Source of the DNA: Aureococcus anophagefferens
Lineage: Eukaryota; Sar; Pelagophyceae; Pelagomonadales; Pelagomonadaceae
Reading direction: 5' to 3'
NCBI RefSeq assembly: GCF_000186865.1
Contig: NW_008705566.1
Coordinates: 219,945 to 283,944, forward strand
DNA: 64,000 nt
Shown here: positions 10,008-18,671 of the stretch, piece after piece
Position numbering within the stretch: the stretch's first letter is position 1
Layout of the letters: every line of letters begins with the position of its first letter
Notes under the pieces: model-generated
What the model was told of the DNA's origin: nothing
Seen by the model: the letters and a program-made list of their open reading frames with translations, nothing else
Database searches by the model: none
Program-made: the position numbers and the translations under genes

Positions 10008-10730
10008 GCGACGGCGTCCGATGGCCGACGCGCTCCCCGTCCAAACTGCCGGGGATTGGTTTGCGGCCAGGGACGCCCGGTGGCTATACGTGACAAAAAC
10101 AAGCGCTCGGATTGGGACGAATGGCTAGCCGTTTCGCTGGCCGGGCTTGAGTACCAAACACGTACGCGCGGGCCAGGAACGGCGACCTCTGAGGCCAAGC
10201 TTCCGACGCACGGCAGCCCGTTCTGGTGGTCGGAGTGGCCTTCCATGACCCCTAGGCGCAAGCCTGACCGTCGGTGCCCCCATCGGAGGTGGTTCTGGCG
10301 TCGACCAAATTCCACCGCGCGGGCCTCGTCTCCGCGGGGCTGCCGCGGCGTACAACTCCGTGGTCATGGCGCGCGCCACCATCGATGGCATTGGATACGC
10401 CCCTTGGTTTTGGGCGCGACGTGGGTGTGACGGCTGGGGTAGGCGGCCGTAGGCCATTTCCCTGCAGTTTAATCGACCACCCCGCCGCGCACGCAGGGGC
10501 GCCCACTTGCGCCTCGCCACTGCCACTAGACATCGGCCGATGGGCGCACCAGAACTCAGCGACTTCCGCACCGATTTGGTCGCTTCAAAGCCATGCTGTT
10601 CGTCACACACACCCTACGCGATGGTCCATCGACTTGGTTTGACGCGCGCCGCCGCGCGCACGCGAAAATCGGCTGGCACAGGCTGCGACGGCGGTCGATG
10701 GCGATGGTCCACGGGGTCACAGCGCGACCA

Positions 10731-10756
10731 GAGGCTACCTTGCCCGTCCCTTGGTC
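10731..10756 (+). repeat. Inner inverted repeat, left arm
   Basis: Contains TTGCCCGTCCCTTGG, the reverse complement of 11828-11842. Extended to 26 bases, the arms match at 23 positions. Confidence 0.5.
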
Positions 10757-11825
10757 ATCGCTGCTTGGTTTATGTGTGGACGGAACTGCGTGGACCGTTG
10801 GACGGACCCGGGAACCGGTTTTCGCACGCGCTCGCGACCTCGGCGCGCTGGCGCGAACGCTGTATCGAGACGCGCTTGTGTACGTCGAGAGAGGCTTCTC
10901 CGAGGCTGTACGAGCTACAGCGGCTGGCGCGCGGACCCCTACGACTCGGCCAAGGTGTCAGACACGTTACTGCGACGCCTTCATGGCCTCGACGGCATGG
11001 GCCCAAAAGCGCCGATATCGCCCTGGTGCCAGGCTCAGCATTCGCGCGCGCGTCGCGACGACTACGACCGCGCGTCGAGCTCCGAACGCGATGCCCGTCG
11101 AGTGCAGCGTCGTGGGCGCCCTGCGTTCGACTCCTCGCCCCCAAACCGGCCTTTTTCGAGCCCACCACGTCCAGAAATCGACCCATCGCCGCCGCGCTCC
11201 CAGCCATCGACTACCGAACACCCACGCCCCGCGCGAGCCCGGACGCGAGAGGGCTCCCTTGTGGCTACCTAACAGCGCCCTGGTGGCCCCATGGGGCGCC
11301 CTCCTCGCTGCCGAGGGCTGGGAGCGACTGGTGCTCAGATTTGACAAAATTAGCCCGGCGAAACAGCTCCGACGCTCTCCGAGCGCCTCAGAGAGCATGT
11401 GAGCTGATTTCGAGACCTTTTGCAGCCGCTATGGCATAGATTCCAGCCGTTCTTCTTCGTGTGCGCGCCCCGGACATGTTGCGACGACAACCACGCGCAA
11501 AAGTCGGCGCTCGATGCGGTCGCGCGCGTCCGGAATCGGCTCAAAAGTGGTCGATTTGCGAGTTATAGCCCATGGATCCAAGGTTTTGCGCGAGTTCGGG
11601 AATGTCAGACGCCACAGAGGCGGCGAACGTGACCCATGGTAAGCCCATCGTCGCACTGCACAAGTGGTCCCGCGTCGCGGGCTCCGTCGGCGTTTTTACA
11701 GCGTTCGAGAGCGTGTCGGCGTTTCGCTCGGGAAGCCTCGAACGCGCAGCCGTGGACTCGAAAACAGCCCCGATGGTCGTCTGGCGGTCCGGTCAGCTCG
11801 GTCTATGTACTGAGCGTCCTAAAAC

Positions 11826-11851
11826 GACCAAGGGACGGGCAAAGCTGCCTC
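11826..11851 (-). repeat. Inner inverted repeat, right arm
   Basis: Contains CCAAGGGACGGGCAA; partner of 10731-10756. The enclosed 1.1 kb has no recognisable gene. Confidence 0.5.
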
Positions 11852-12072
11852 GGGCGACTCGATGACCCCGAATCGACTCGAAATCATCAAATCCGAGCAC
11901 CTGGCGCGGCCGCGGTGGCCGCGCGCGCGCGTCGCTCGGTAACAAATAAGCTTTGGCCGACCTCCTAGGACTGATGCGCCGCGGGGCCACCGAAAACCGC
12001 ACCCGAATCGGTGTCGACGCCGCCGAGAACGAGCTGCGCAGGCCGCCGCCGATGTCGAGTGGCGGCCTCCAG

Positions 12073-12077
12073 CCAAT
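12073..12077 (+). promoter_or_regulatory. Possible CCAAT box
   Basis: CCAAT within AGCCAATCAG lies 64 bases before the ATG at 12141. Distance and orientation fit a CCAAT promoter element bound by NF-Y-type factors; function is inferred. Confidence 0.35.
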
Positions 12078-12108
12078 CAGGGCGCAAGTGCGCCGCCGGC
12101 GCCACTGG

Positions 12109-12126
12109 CGGAGCAAAGCCCGGCTT
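12109..12126 (-). repeat. Outer inverted repeat, right arm
   Basis: CGGAGCAAAGCCCGGCTT pairs perfectly with 9990-10007. It ends 14 bases before the start codon of the prolyl hydroxylase gene, so its 5' UTR or promoter overlaps this arm. Confidence 0.6.
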
Positions 12127-12140
12127 GCGGGAGGTGCGAG

Positions 12141-13676
12141 ATGGGCTTCGCCGCGCGCGTGTGCGCGCCGCTCCTGGCCCTCGTCGCACTGACAGCTGCG
12201 GTCGAGGACGGCTGGCGATGCACCGACGGCCACAACAACTGCCAGGAGTGGTCCTACAAGGGCGAGTGCGACAAGAACGCCGCCTACATGACGGCGACCT
12301 GCCCCTACTCCTGCGGCCACTGCAGACGCGAGGCCGGTGCGGCGGTCGACGCGTCCGGGAACGCTGTGGCGGCCCTGACGAGCCACAACGTCTCCGGCGT
12401 CTTCGACGACCCGGCGAAGCGCTGGCGGGGCGTCGTGCGGAACCCCGCGGCGGCGATGGACGCGACGGCGTCCGGCGGCGTCGAGATCACGATCGCGCAC
12501 GCCTACGGCGCCGGCGGGTCCGTCGACGTGCTCTGGGAGAGCGGCGGGAAGACGCGGGACGCCCGGGGCGAGGGCACGAAGCTCTTCGGCATGGAGCCGG
12601 GCGAGCGCATGAAGATCTCGACGTTCGAGGACCACGTCTTCCGCGTCGCGTCCTCCGCGAGCGGCGCGACGCTCACGTCCTTCAAGGTCATGCCGAACCG
12701 GCCCACGTTCACCATTGACGAGAACAGCGTCCGGCGCTACGCGTCGACCGAGGACTGCGCGGACACGCACCCGTCGTGCGCGGGGCGCGCGTCGCGCGGC
12801 GAGTGCACGAACGCGCCCGGCTGGATGGTCATGAAGTGCAGCCGGTCCTGCGAGTCGTGCCACCTGCGGGACCCGGAGCTCCGGTGCCCGCGGAGCCGGC
12901 TCAACGTGCGCCAGGTGCCGGGCCTGCTGCCCGGCGGCGTCGACGCGCTCTACGAGAACCTCGCGGCCGCGTGGCCGCAGTTCAACGTGACGATCCACAG
13001 CCGGCCCGGCGGCGACCCGGACGGCGACGACGTCGCCGACGGCCCCTGGATCGCGACCTTCGACGACTTCTTCTCCGAGGCCGAGGGCGCGGAGATCCTC
13101 GGCACCGTGAACAACCAGTTCTCGCGATCGACGGACCAGGGCGCCGTCGACAAGTACGGCGAGCAGCAGAAGGTCGTCTCCACGAGCCGCACGTCGGAGA
13201 ACGCCTGGTGCACGGGCGCCTGCGAGTCGAACCGGGCCACGCGGGCCGTCATGGCGCGCATCGAGGAGGTGACCGGCGTGCCGAAAGAGAACTACGAGTC
13301 GTTCCAGGTCCTCCGCTACACCCACGGCCAGCAGTACCGCGCGCACCACGACATGTCCCGCGGCGACAACGCCCTGGCCTGCGGGCCGCGCATCTACACC
13401 TTCTTCATGTACTTTAGCGACGTCGAGAAGGGCGGCGAGACGGAGTTCCCCATGGTCAAGCGGCCGTCGGGGAAGACGGTGAAGATCGCGCCCAAGCGCG
13501 GGTCCGCGCTGCTCTGGCCCTCCGTGACGTCCGACGACCCGACGGCCCAGGACCCGCGGACGCGCCACGCGGCGCTCCCCGTCGTCGAGGGCACGAAGTT
13601 CGCCGCGAACGCGTGGATCCACATGTTCGACTACAACGAGCCCAACATCTGGGGCTGCACGGGCGCCTTCGACTAG
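12141..13676 (+). CDS. Secreted prolyl 4-hydroxylase with two ShK-type domains
   Basis: 511 residues with a signal peptide (MGFAARVCAPLLALVALTAA). Two six-cysteine ShK-like (SXC) domains follow: the first at about residues 27-60 (CTDGHNNC...CPYSCGHC), the second at about 203-237 (DCADTHPSC...CSRSCESC). The C-terminal half is a 2-oxoglutarate/Fe(II) dioxygenase: HHDM supplies the H-x-D iron ligands, TRHAALPVVEG the distal His, and the Lys in VEGTKFAANAWIH the 2-oxoglutarate contact. Such enzymes hydroxylate prolines in secreted or wall glycoproteins in the ER. ShK domains accompany plant and algal P4Hs as folding or substrate modules; this is not a toxin. The stop overlaps the convergent neighbour by 4 bases. 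Confidence 0.88.
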   Translation: MGFAARVCAPLLALVALTAAVEDGWRCTDGHNNCQEWSYKGECDKNAAYMTATCPYSCGHCRREAGAAVDASGNAVAALTSHNVSGVFDDPAKRWRGVVRNPAAAMDATASGGVEITIAHAYGAGGSVDVLWESGGKTRDARGEGTKLFGMEPGERMKISTFEDHVFRVASSASGATLTSFKVMPNRPTFTIDENSVRRYASTEDCADTHPSCAGRASRGECTNAPGWMVMKCSRSCESCHLRDPELRCPRSRLNVRQVPGLLPGGVDALYENLAAAWPQFNVTIHSRPGGDPDGDDVADGPWIATFDDFFSEAEGAEILGTVNNQFSRSTDQGAVDKYGEQQKVVSTSRTSENAWCTGACESNRATRAVMARIEEVTGVPKENYESFQVLRYTHGQQYRAHHDMSRGDNALACGPRIYTFFMYFSDVEKGGETEFPMVKRPSGKTVKIAPKRGSALLWPSVTSDDPTAQDPRTRHAALPVVEGTKFAANAWIHMFDYNEPNIWGCTGAFD

Positions 13677-14581
13677 GGGGCGCCTAACCGCGGCGCCTCG
13701 CAGCCGGCGTAGCCGAAGCAGGCGTAGTCCGCGGCGTAGAGGTCGCAGAGCAGGCGGCGCACGTCGCCGTCGCCGAGGTCCGGCCGCGCGCACGCGAGGC
13801 CCGCGGTCGTGTGGTGGTGGCGGCCGAGGACGTGGCGGTCGTGGCCCGGCGGGCTCGCGGCGCCCACGGCCGCGCGGACCTCGGCGAGGTCCTCGCCGAC
13901 GCGCTCCAGCCGCCCGAGCGCGTCGAAGCGGCGCCCGCCGCGCGGCGCGACGACCGCGAGCTTGAGCGCCTGGGGCCAGGCGTGGAAGGCCTCGCGGCCG
14001 AGGTCCGTGCCGTTGGCCAGCTCCTGGAGGAAGGTCTTGAAGCGGCGCGTCGCGCCCGCGGCGTCGCAGGGGATCCCGCGGTACGCGCCGAGGCCGCCGT
14101 CCGCCTCGACGGTCGGCTCGAGCTTCTGCGGCCGCGTGCGGCGCCGGCTGATCTGGAGGTAGGCCTTGGCGGCGACCGTTCCCGGCTCGCCGACGATCGA
14201 GAAGACGAAGAAGTCCGCGGGCAGCGCCGCGGGCGTCGCGTAGCTCAGCGACGGCACGTCGCCGCGCGGGAACCGGCCCGCGTAGTCGAGCGGCTTCTGC
14301 GGGCCCAGGGGGCTGTGGCGCGCCGACGACATGATCATCTCGCTGCCGACCTTCTGGTTGCGGACGTAGAGGATGGTCCCGTTGTAGAGCGCGCCGTCCT
14401 GCTGCACCCAATTGGGGGATAGCATCGCCCAGCGGCTGCCCGCGAAGGCGCCCGTCGGGTCGAGCATCCGGCGCATGGCCGACCGGCAGGCCGGCGCGTC
14501 GTAGCGCGCCGCCAATGTTCGCGTCGCTGACTCCGCTGTGGCGTGTGCGGCTAGGAGGACGATGGGCAGCCATCGTAGCAT
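13673..14581 (-). CDS. Sulfotransferase-like secreted/Golgi protein
   Basis: 302 residues with a signal peptide (MLRWLPIVLLAAHATA). ILYVRNQKVGSEMIMSSA matches the 5'-phosphosulfate loop of carbohydrate sulfotransferases (x-P/R-x-x-K-V-G-S). DFFVFSIVGEPGTVAAKAYL sits where the VRdPfeR-x-S 3'-phosphate motif is expected, but the Arg is replaced. The terminal DYACFGYAGCE resembles the Y-D-x-x-x-FGY end of Sulfotransfer_2 proteins. I infer PAPS-dependent glycan sulfation with reduced certainty because of the altered second motif. It overlaps the stop of the P4H gene by 4 bases; both products would work in the secretory pathway. Confidence 0.6.
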   Translation of the reverse strand: MLRWLPIVLLAAHATAESATRTLAARYDAPACRSAMRRMLDPTGAFAGSRWAMLSPNWVQQDGALYNGTILYVRNQKVGSEMIMSSARHSPLGPQKPLDYAGRFPRGDVPSLSYATPAALPADFFVFSIVGEPGTVAAKAYLQISRRRTRPQKLEPTVEADGGLGAYRGIPCDAAGATRRFKTFLQELANGTDLGREAFHAWPQALKLAVVAPRGGRRFDALGRLERVGEDLAEVRAAVGAASPPGHDRHVLGRHHHTTAGLACARPDLGDGDVRRLLCDLYAADYACFGYAGCEAPRLGAP

Positions 14582-14597
14582 GGTGCGGGAGGCTAGC

Positions 14598-14723
14598 AGC
14601 CAGGCAGCGCCGCAGGGCGCGTCTACATGTACATCGCGCGCATAAGTGCTACTAGGCTAGGAGAGATTACAGCCAGGCAGCGCCGCAGGGCGCGACTACG
14701 TGTACATCGTGCGCATAAGTGCT
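14598..14723 (+). repeat. Two-copy tandem repeat, period about 73 bases
   Basis: AGCCAGGCAGCGCCGCAGGG begins both copies (about 14598 and 14671). Each copy continues through a TGTACATCG block to GCGCATAAGTGCT with few mismatches. It lies in the divergent promoter region between the sulfotransferase-like gene and the SDR gene, so it may hold regulatory sites. Confidence 0.7.
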
Positions 14724-14830
14724 TCAATTTAACTTCAATGTTGTCGCTCGCCAAATCGGCTGTGGAGCTCGGTAGCAGGCCGCCGCACATCCATCACATC
14801 CATCGCGTCGCACCGCAGCCAACACCAGAG

Positions 14831-16025
14831 ATGGTCAACACGCAGGTCGCCATCTCGGCAGCCACGGCCGTGGGGCTCATCTACTCCATGCGCACCTGCG
14901 AGTGGATGACCTTCGTCGCGCTAGTGATCGTGCCCGGCGTCCTCTACGCGCTGCTCGCGGAGCAGACCAAAGCTACGAAACTCCGCGGGAAGACCGTGCT
15001 CGTGACGGGCTCGTCCTCGGGCCTGGGCCTCGCCCTCGCGCGCGAGGCCGCGAAGCGCGGCGCGGCCAAGGTCGTGCTCGCGTCGCGGACGAAGGCCGCG
15101 CTCGAGGCCGCCGCGAAGCTCTGCGCGGGCGACGCGACCCACGGCTCCTTCGAGGCCGTCGTCGCCCCCTGCGACGTGACGAAGCCCGACGACGTCCGCG
15201 CCTTGCTCAAAAATTTGCCGCCCGTCGACGTGCTCGTCAACAACGCCGGCGCGGGCGCGTGGAAGCACGTCGAGGAGACGACGCCCGAGGAGGCCTACGG
15301 CATGATGGCCTGCCCCTACCAGGCCGCGTTCACGATGACGAGCCTCCTCGTGCCGACGATGGTCGCGCGCGCGACGGACTGCCACGTCGTCAACGTGACG
15401 TCCGCGGCGTCCGAGGTCGGCTTCCGCGGCGCCGTCGGCTACGCGACGGCGCGCTGGGCCATGCGCGGCTTCTCGCGCATGCTCGCCCAGGACCTGAAGC
15501 AGCTCGGCATCGGCGTCACGCACCTCAACGCGGCGGAGATCAGCGGCACGTCCTACTTCTCCGACGCGCCCGGCTGTGTGGAAATCAACCAGTGGAATGG
15601 ACGCGTCCAGCAAAACTTCAAACCTCTCTATCTCGGTCAAATCGAAGTCGATTCGGCTGATTTTTGGACGAATCGATTGCTCTCGTTGAGTTCTCGAAGC
15701 ACAGCCGAAGAGCTTGCATCGAAACGGTCGCATATGCGCACATTGAAGTCGGGTTGAAGATTTGAATTCCACACAGGCGCCCGGGAAGGCGGGCGCGGCG
15801 TCGCACGCGAAGATCCCGTACCTCTTCCAGCTCGTCGACGGCATGGGGCTCAACTACACGACGACGCAGGTCGCGGCGGCGGCGCTCGACGGCGTCGAGA
15901 AGGGCTGGTCCACGGTGCTCGTGCCCGGCTTTTTGCTCATCCCGACGAAGATGGTCGCCGACGTCGTCCCGTGCTTCCTCGAGTTCCTCTGCGGCCTCGG
16001 ACCCGCGGGCCGGCGCGCGATCTAG
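14831..16025 (+). CDS. Membrane-anchored SDR, interrupted by an introner (exons 14831-15565, 15777-16025)
   Basis: Spliced length is 327 residues. The N-terminus has one membrane segment (WMTFVALVIVPGVLYALLA), then the Rossmann motif VTGSSSGLGLALAREA, the NNAG motif VLVNNAGAG and the catalytic Ser in VNVTSAASEVGF. The usual YxxxK appears as YATAR, so the catalytic Lys is Arg. This layout fits ER-bound SDRs acting on lipids or sterols; the substrate is unknown. The intron (15566-15776, 211 bases) is GC-AG and consists of one 8-bp duplication copy plus an introner. Removing it joins FSD to APGKAGAASHAK in frame; read through, the frame stops at 15757. Exon 2 ends with a hydrophobic stretch near WSTVLVPGFLLIP. 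Confidence 0.85.
15574..15776 (+). mobile_element. Introner element, CTGTGTGG family, in SDR gene
   Basis: 203 bp. The left end is CTGTGTGGAAATCAACC. The right end is TTGAATTCCACACAG, the inverted repeat with one mismatch. The flanking 8-bp duplications are GCGCCCGG at 15566-15573 and 15777-15784, identical. The body carries the core TCGGCTGATTTTTGGACG shared with the other introners and CATTGAAGTCGGGTTGAA near the 3' end. The upstream duplication provides the GC 5' splice site and the element's terminal CAG the 3' site. It is in sense orientation and is AT-richer than the gene. Confidence 0.9.
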
Positions 16026-16052
16026 CTAATCTTGTTCGTGGCCGCGTTCCTA

Positions 16053-17162
16053 TTACGCGAGCCCCCGCGCGCGAAACGTGGGAAACACGCGGCACTCGTC
16101 GAGCGCGCCGTCGTCGCCCGCGTCGTCGACGAGGAAGCCCGCGGGACTGTAGGCCGGCTGGCGCTTCGCCTTGGACTTGGCGCGCGCCTTGGCGAGCGCG
16201 TCCTGGGGCAGGAGCTTGCTCTGGCGCGAGTCGGGCAGCGTCGCGAGGCGCTCGAGGTCCGCGGGGGAGAGCGCGTGGCTGCTGAGGAACTCGTCGAAGT
16301 CGACGGCGCCGTCGACGTAGACGCGGTCCGGCGGCGGCGGCGGCGCGCCGACGGGGTCGACGACGATGGACACGGCCTCGGGCTCGGACCAGGCGTCGTC
16401 GGGCGAGCGCCGCGCGCAGAAGGCGAAGCCGTCCGCGCCGACGAACAGCGGCCGCGGCACGTAGAAGACGGAGCCCCCCGCGACGACGCAGGCCCGGCCC
16501 GCGAGGCCCCCGTAGGACACGCGCCGGCTCGCGCAAGCGTCGTGGAAGAGGTCGCCGTGCTGCGGGCCGACGGCGATGCGCCGCTCGCCCGCGCCGGGCA
16601 GCGGGATCTCGAGCACGGCGCCGACGGCGGCGCCGTCGGCGCCGCGCTCGAGCTCGGGGTCGCTCACGACGACGGCGGGCGCCCGCGCGCCGTCCTCCTC
16701 CGGCGCGGCGGCGGCGGACGGCGCGGCGGCGGCGGACGACGCGGCGGCGGCGGACGGCGCGGCGGCGGCGGACGACGCGGCGTCGTCGTCGTCCTCGGGC
16801 GGCTCCTCCGTGAGCGTGAAGCCGAGGCGCTCCATGATGCGCTCGACGGAGACGTCGGACGTGGCTTCCGCGATGGCGCGCTTGACGACCTCGGGCGGCG
16901 CGGCGGCGCCCGTGGCGGAGACGAACTGGACGCGAGCCCGCGACACGCCCTGGTGCGCGTGGGCCTCGTCCGGCGTCGTCCGGAACGACTCGCGCCGGTG
17001 GTCCGAGGCCTGCTTGTGCGCGCTCAGCGCCGCCTGCCACTGGCTCTCCTTGCGCGGCGCGTTGGACAGGGACCGGCGCCGCCGGGCGCGGCGCGGCGCA
17101 TCGGCGGGCGCCGGGAGCGAGCGATCCGGGGCCGGGGCGGCGCCCGAGGCCGCGTCGGCCAT
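16053..17162 (-). CDS. Protein of unknown function with Ala/Ser hexapeptide repeats
   Basis: 369 residues from an ATG at 17162. The N-terminus is basic (RRARRRRSLSNAPRKESQWQ). The middle has an Ala-rich repeat SAAAAP/SAAAAS, about four units, encoded by an 18-base tandem repeat near 16705-16776. The C-terminal half contains VYVDGAVDFDEFLSSHALS and a basic helix LAKARAKSKAKRQ. I recognise no domain. It starts 132 bases from the divergent DUF819 gene and ends 27 bases from the convergent SDR gene. Confidence 0.55.
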   Translation of the reverse strand: MADAASGAAPAPDRSLPAPADAPRRARRRRSLSNAPRKESQWQAALSAHKQASDHRRESFRTTPDEAHAHQGVSRARVQFVSATGAAAPPEVVKRAIAEATSDVSVERIMERLGFTLTEEPPEDDDDAASSAAAAPSAAAASSAAAAPSAAAAPEEDGARAPAVVVSDPELERGADGAAVGAVLEIPLPGAGERRIAVGPQHGDLFHDACASRRVSYGGLAGRACVVAGGSVFYVPRPLFVGADGFAFCARRSPDDAWSEPEAVSIVVDPVGAPPPPPDRVYVDGAVDFDEFLSSHALSPADLERLATLPDSRQSKLLPQDALAKARAKSKAKRQPAYSPAGFLVDDAGDDGALDECRVFPTFRARGLA

Positions 17163-17294
17163 GGCGGAGGCGGCGCGCGCGCAGCCAAGGGCACAAGCTG
17201 CGCGGAATCGATGGTCGAGGCTGCCCTAGGACAACAGCAACATGCAAACCTTCTTGAAGTTGGTTGAAGCTCACAAGAGGCCGCCTACGCTGGA

Positions 17295-18626
17295 ATGATT
17301 ATGGCGTCGAGTTTTTCACAAGCGTGCTCGCGTATGCCATTGCTTTGTGCCCTCTGCGCGCTCTGCCTGCCGCGCGCACACGCGCTGGCACTGCCGCGCA
17401 GCCTGCCGCTGCGGCAGACGCCGCCGCGCAGCCTGTCGCTGCGGCGGACGCCGCCGCGCAGCCTGCCACGACCGCGGCCATCATCGACCGCACTGGACGC
17501 TTTGCTGGCGCCGACGGACCACGTCGGCTTGAGCGCGTCCCTCGTGGGCGCCGCCGTGCTCGGCCGCTCCGCGGGCCTGCGGACGCGCGCCGGACGAGCG
17601 CTCGGCGGGCCGGTGGCGGCGATGGCGATCACGTTCTTCGCGAGCTCCTGCGGAGCGCTCCCCGGCGACGCGAGGGCCGTGGCGCTGGTCCGCGACGCGG
17701 CCGTGAAGCTCGCGACGCCGCTGCTGCTGCTCGACGCGGACGTGCGCGAGCTCGCGAAGGCGTCGCGCGACTACGTCCTCGCGTTTTCGGCCGGCGCCGC
17801 CGCGACGACCGCGGCGGCGTTCGCGTCGGCCGCGCTCTTCCTGCCGGCCGTCGCCGCGGCGCTGGGCCGCGCCGACGCCGTCGGCGCCGTCGCCGCGCTG
17901 ACGGCGAAGAACATCGGGGGCGGGGTGAACTTCTGCGCCGTCGCGGCGACGCTGAAGACGGGCGCCGTCGCGCAGTCGGTCGCGCTCGCGGCGGACAACG
18001 TCATGGCCCTCGCTTATTTTCCGCTGTGCTCCTGGCTCGCCGGCGACCGGGATCCGTCGCCCGCGGCGGCGGGGGACGCGCGGGCCGGGCGGCGGGCGGA
18101 CGTCGACGCCGGGTCGCTCCTCTCGGCGCTCGGCGTCGCGCTCGGCGTCCTCGGCGTCGCCGAGCGGCTCGCGCCGGCCGCGCCCCTGCCCTGCGCGACG
18201 CTCGTGAGCCTCGCCCTCGCGGCGGCGCTGCCCCCGGCGGCGCGGAGCGACGCGCGCGCGACGCTCAACGCGTCGGCGAACGTGCTCTCGGAGCTGCTCC
18301 TCTACCTCTTCTTCGCGGGCGCCGGCGCGGCGGGCGGCGCGGCGGGCGCGGTGCTCCTCGGCGCGGGCCCCCCGCTCCTCGGCTTCCTCGTCTGCCTCTA
18401 CTCGGGCCACGCGCTCGCGCTCGGGTTCGTCGGCCGCGGGCTCCTCCGCGTCCCCGTCGCGACGCTCTGCATCGCCTCCAACGCGTGCATCGGCGGGCCC
18501 GCGACGGCCGCCGCGCTCTGCGCGGCCAAGGGCTGGGACGGCGCGATCCCGCCGGCCATCTGCGTCGGCACGCTCGGCTACGCGGTCAGCACGTTCCTCG
18601 GGCTGGCCATGGCGCGCGTGTTGTAA
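17295..18626 (+). CDS. DUF819-family integral membrane protein, probably organelle-targeted
   Basis: 443 residues. A hydrophobic leader (LLCALCALCLPRAHALA) is followed by a basic segment built from three near-copies of PRSLPLRQTP, encoded by a tandem repeat at about 17395-17470. This combination could be a bipartite plastid leader. About ten membrane helices follow. The pair ALTAKNIGGGVNFCAVA and IASNACIGGPATAAAL is the hallmark of the DUF819 (YjcL-like) family, a transporter-like fold of unknown substrate. Plastid placement is inference. The last codons are part of a short direct duplication with the 3' flank. Confidence 0.75.
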   Translation: MIMASSFSQACSRMPLLCALCALCLPRAHALALPRSLPLRQTPPRSLSLRRTPPRSLPRPRPSSTALDALLAPTDHVGLSASLVGAAVLGRSAGLRTRAGRALGGPVAAMAITFFASSCGALPGDARAVALVRDAAVKLATPLLLLDADVRELAKASRDYVLAFSAGAAATTAAAFASAALFLPAVAAALGRADAVGAVAALTAKNIGGGVNFCAVAATLKTGAVAQSVALAADNVMALAYFPLCSWLAGDRDPSPAAAGDARAGRRADVDAGSLLSALGVALGVLGVAERLAPAAPLPCATLVSLALAAALPPAARSDARATLNASANVLSELLLYLFFAGAGAAGGAAGAVLLGAGPPLLGFLVCLYSGHALALGFVGRGLLRVPVATLCIASNACIGGPATAAALCAAKGWDGAIPPAICVGTLGYAVSTFLGLAMARVL

Positions 18627-18671
18627 CGACGTGTTACATGGCGCGCGTGTTGTACGAGTAACCACGTGTTA
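18609..18671 (+). repeat. Direct duplication spanning the DUF819 stop codon
   Basis: ATGGCGCGCGTGTTGTA occurs at 18609 and again at 18638, each followed within a few bases by ACGTGTTACA. The first copy encodes the last residues and the stop; the second lies in the 3' flank. The motif TGTTACA then abuts the stop of the convergent gene. Confidence 0.7.

Larger units (their letters stand above)
9866..12140. other. 2.3-kb gene-free block bounded by inverted repeats
   Basis: No frame here looks coding; open frames are short and lack recognisable motifs. Base composition is less GC-rich than in the genes. Two nested inverted-repeat pairs are present: an outer 18-base perfect pair (9990-10007 and 12109-12126) and an inner 26-base pair with 3 mismatches (10731-10756 and 11826-11851). 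The block may be one or two decayed non-autonomous DNA elements. The last 70 bases before the next gene hold a CCAAT motif. Confidence 0.5.

Noticed and set aside
10507..11439. A 310-codon plus-strand frame in the gene-free block
   Set aside because: Random-looking composition, overlapping frames of equal quality and the flanking inverted repeats argue for decayed non-coding sequence.
12141..12350. ShK-type domain taken as a toxin gene
   Set aside because: It is fused to a prolyl 4-hydroxylase catalytic domain, a common algal and plant arrangement.
14627..15757. The SDR gene ending at 15757 without splicing
   Set aside because: The last 60 residues would come from the introner, and conserved SDR sequence resumes exactly after the second duplication copy.
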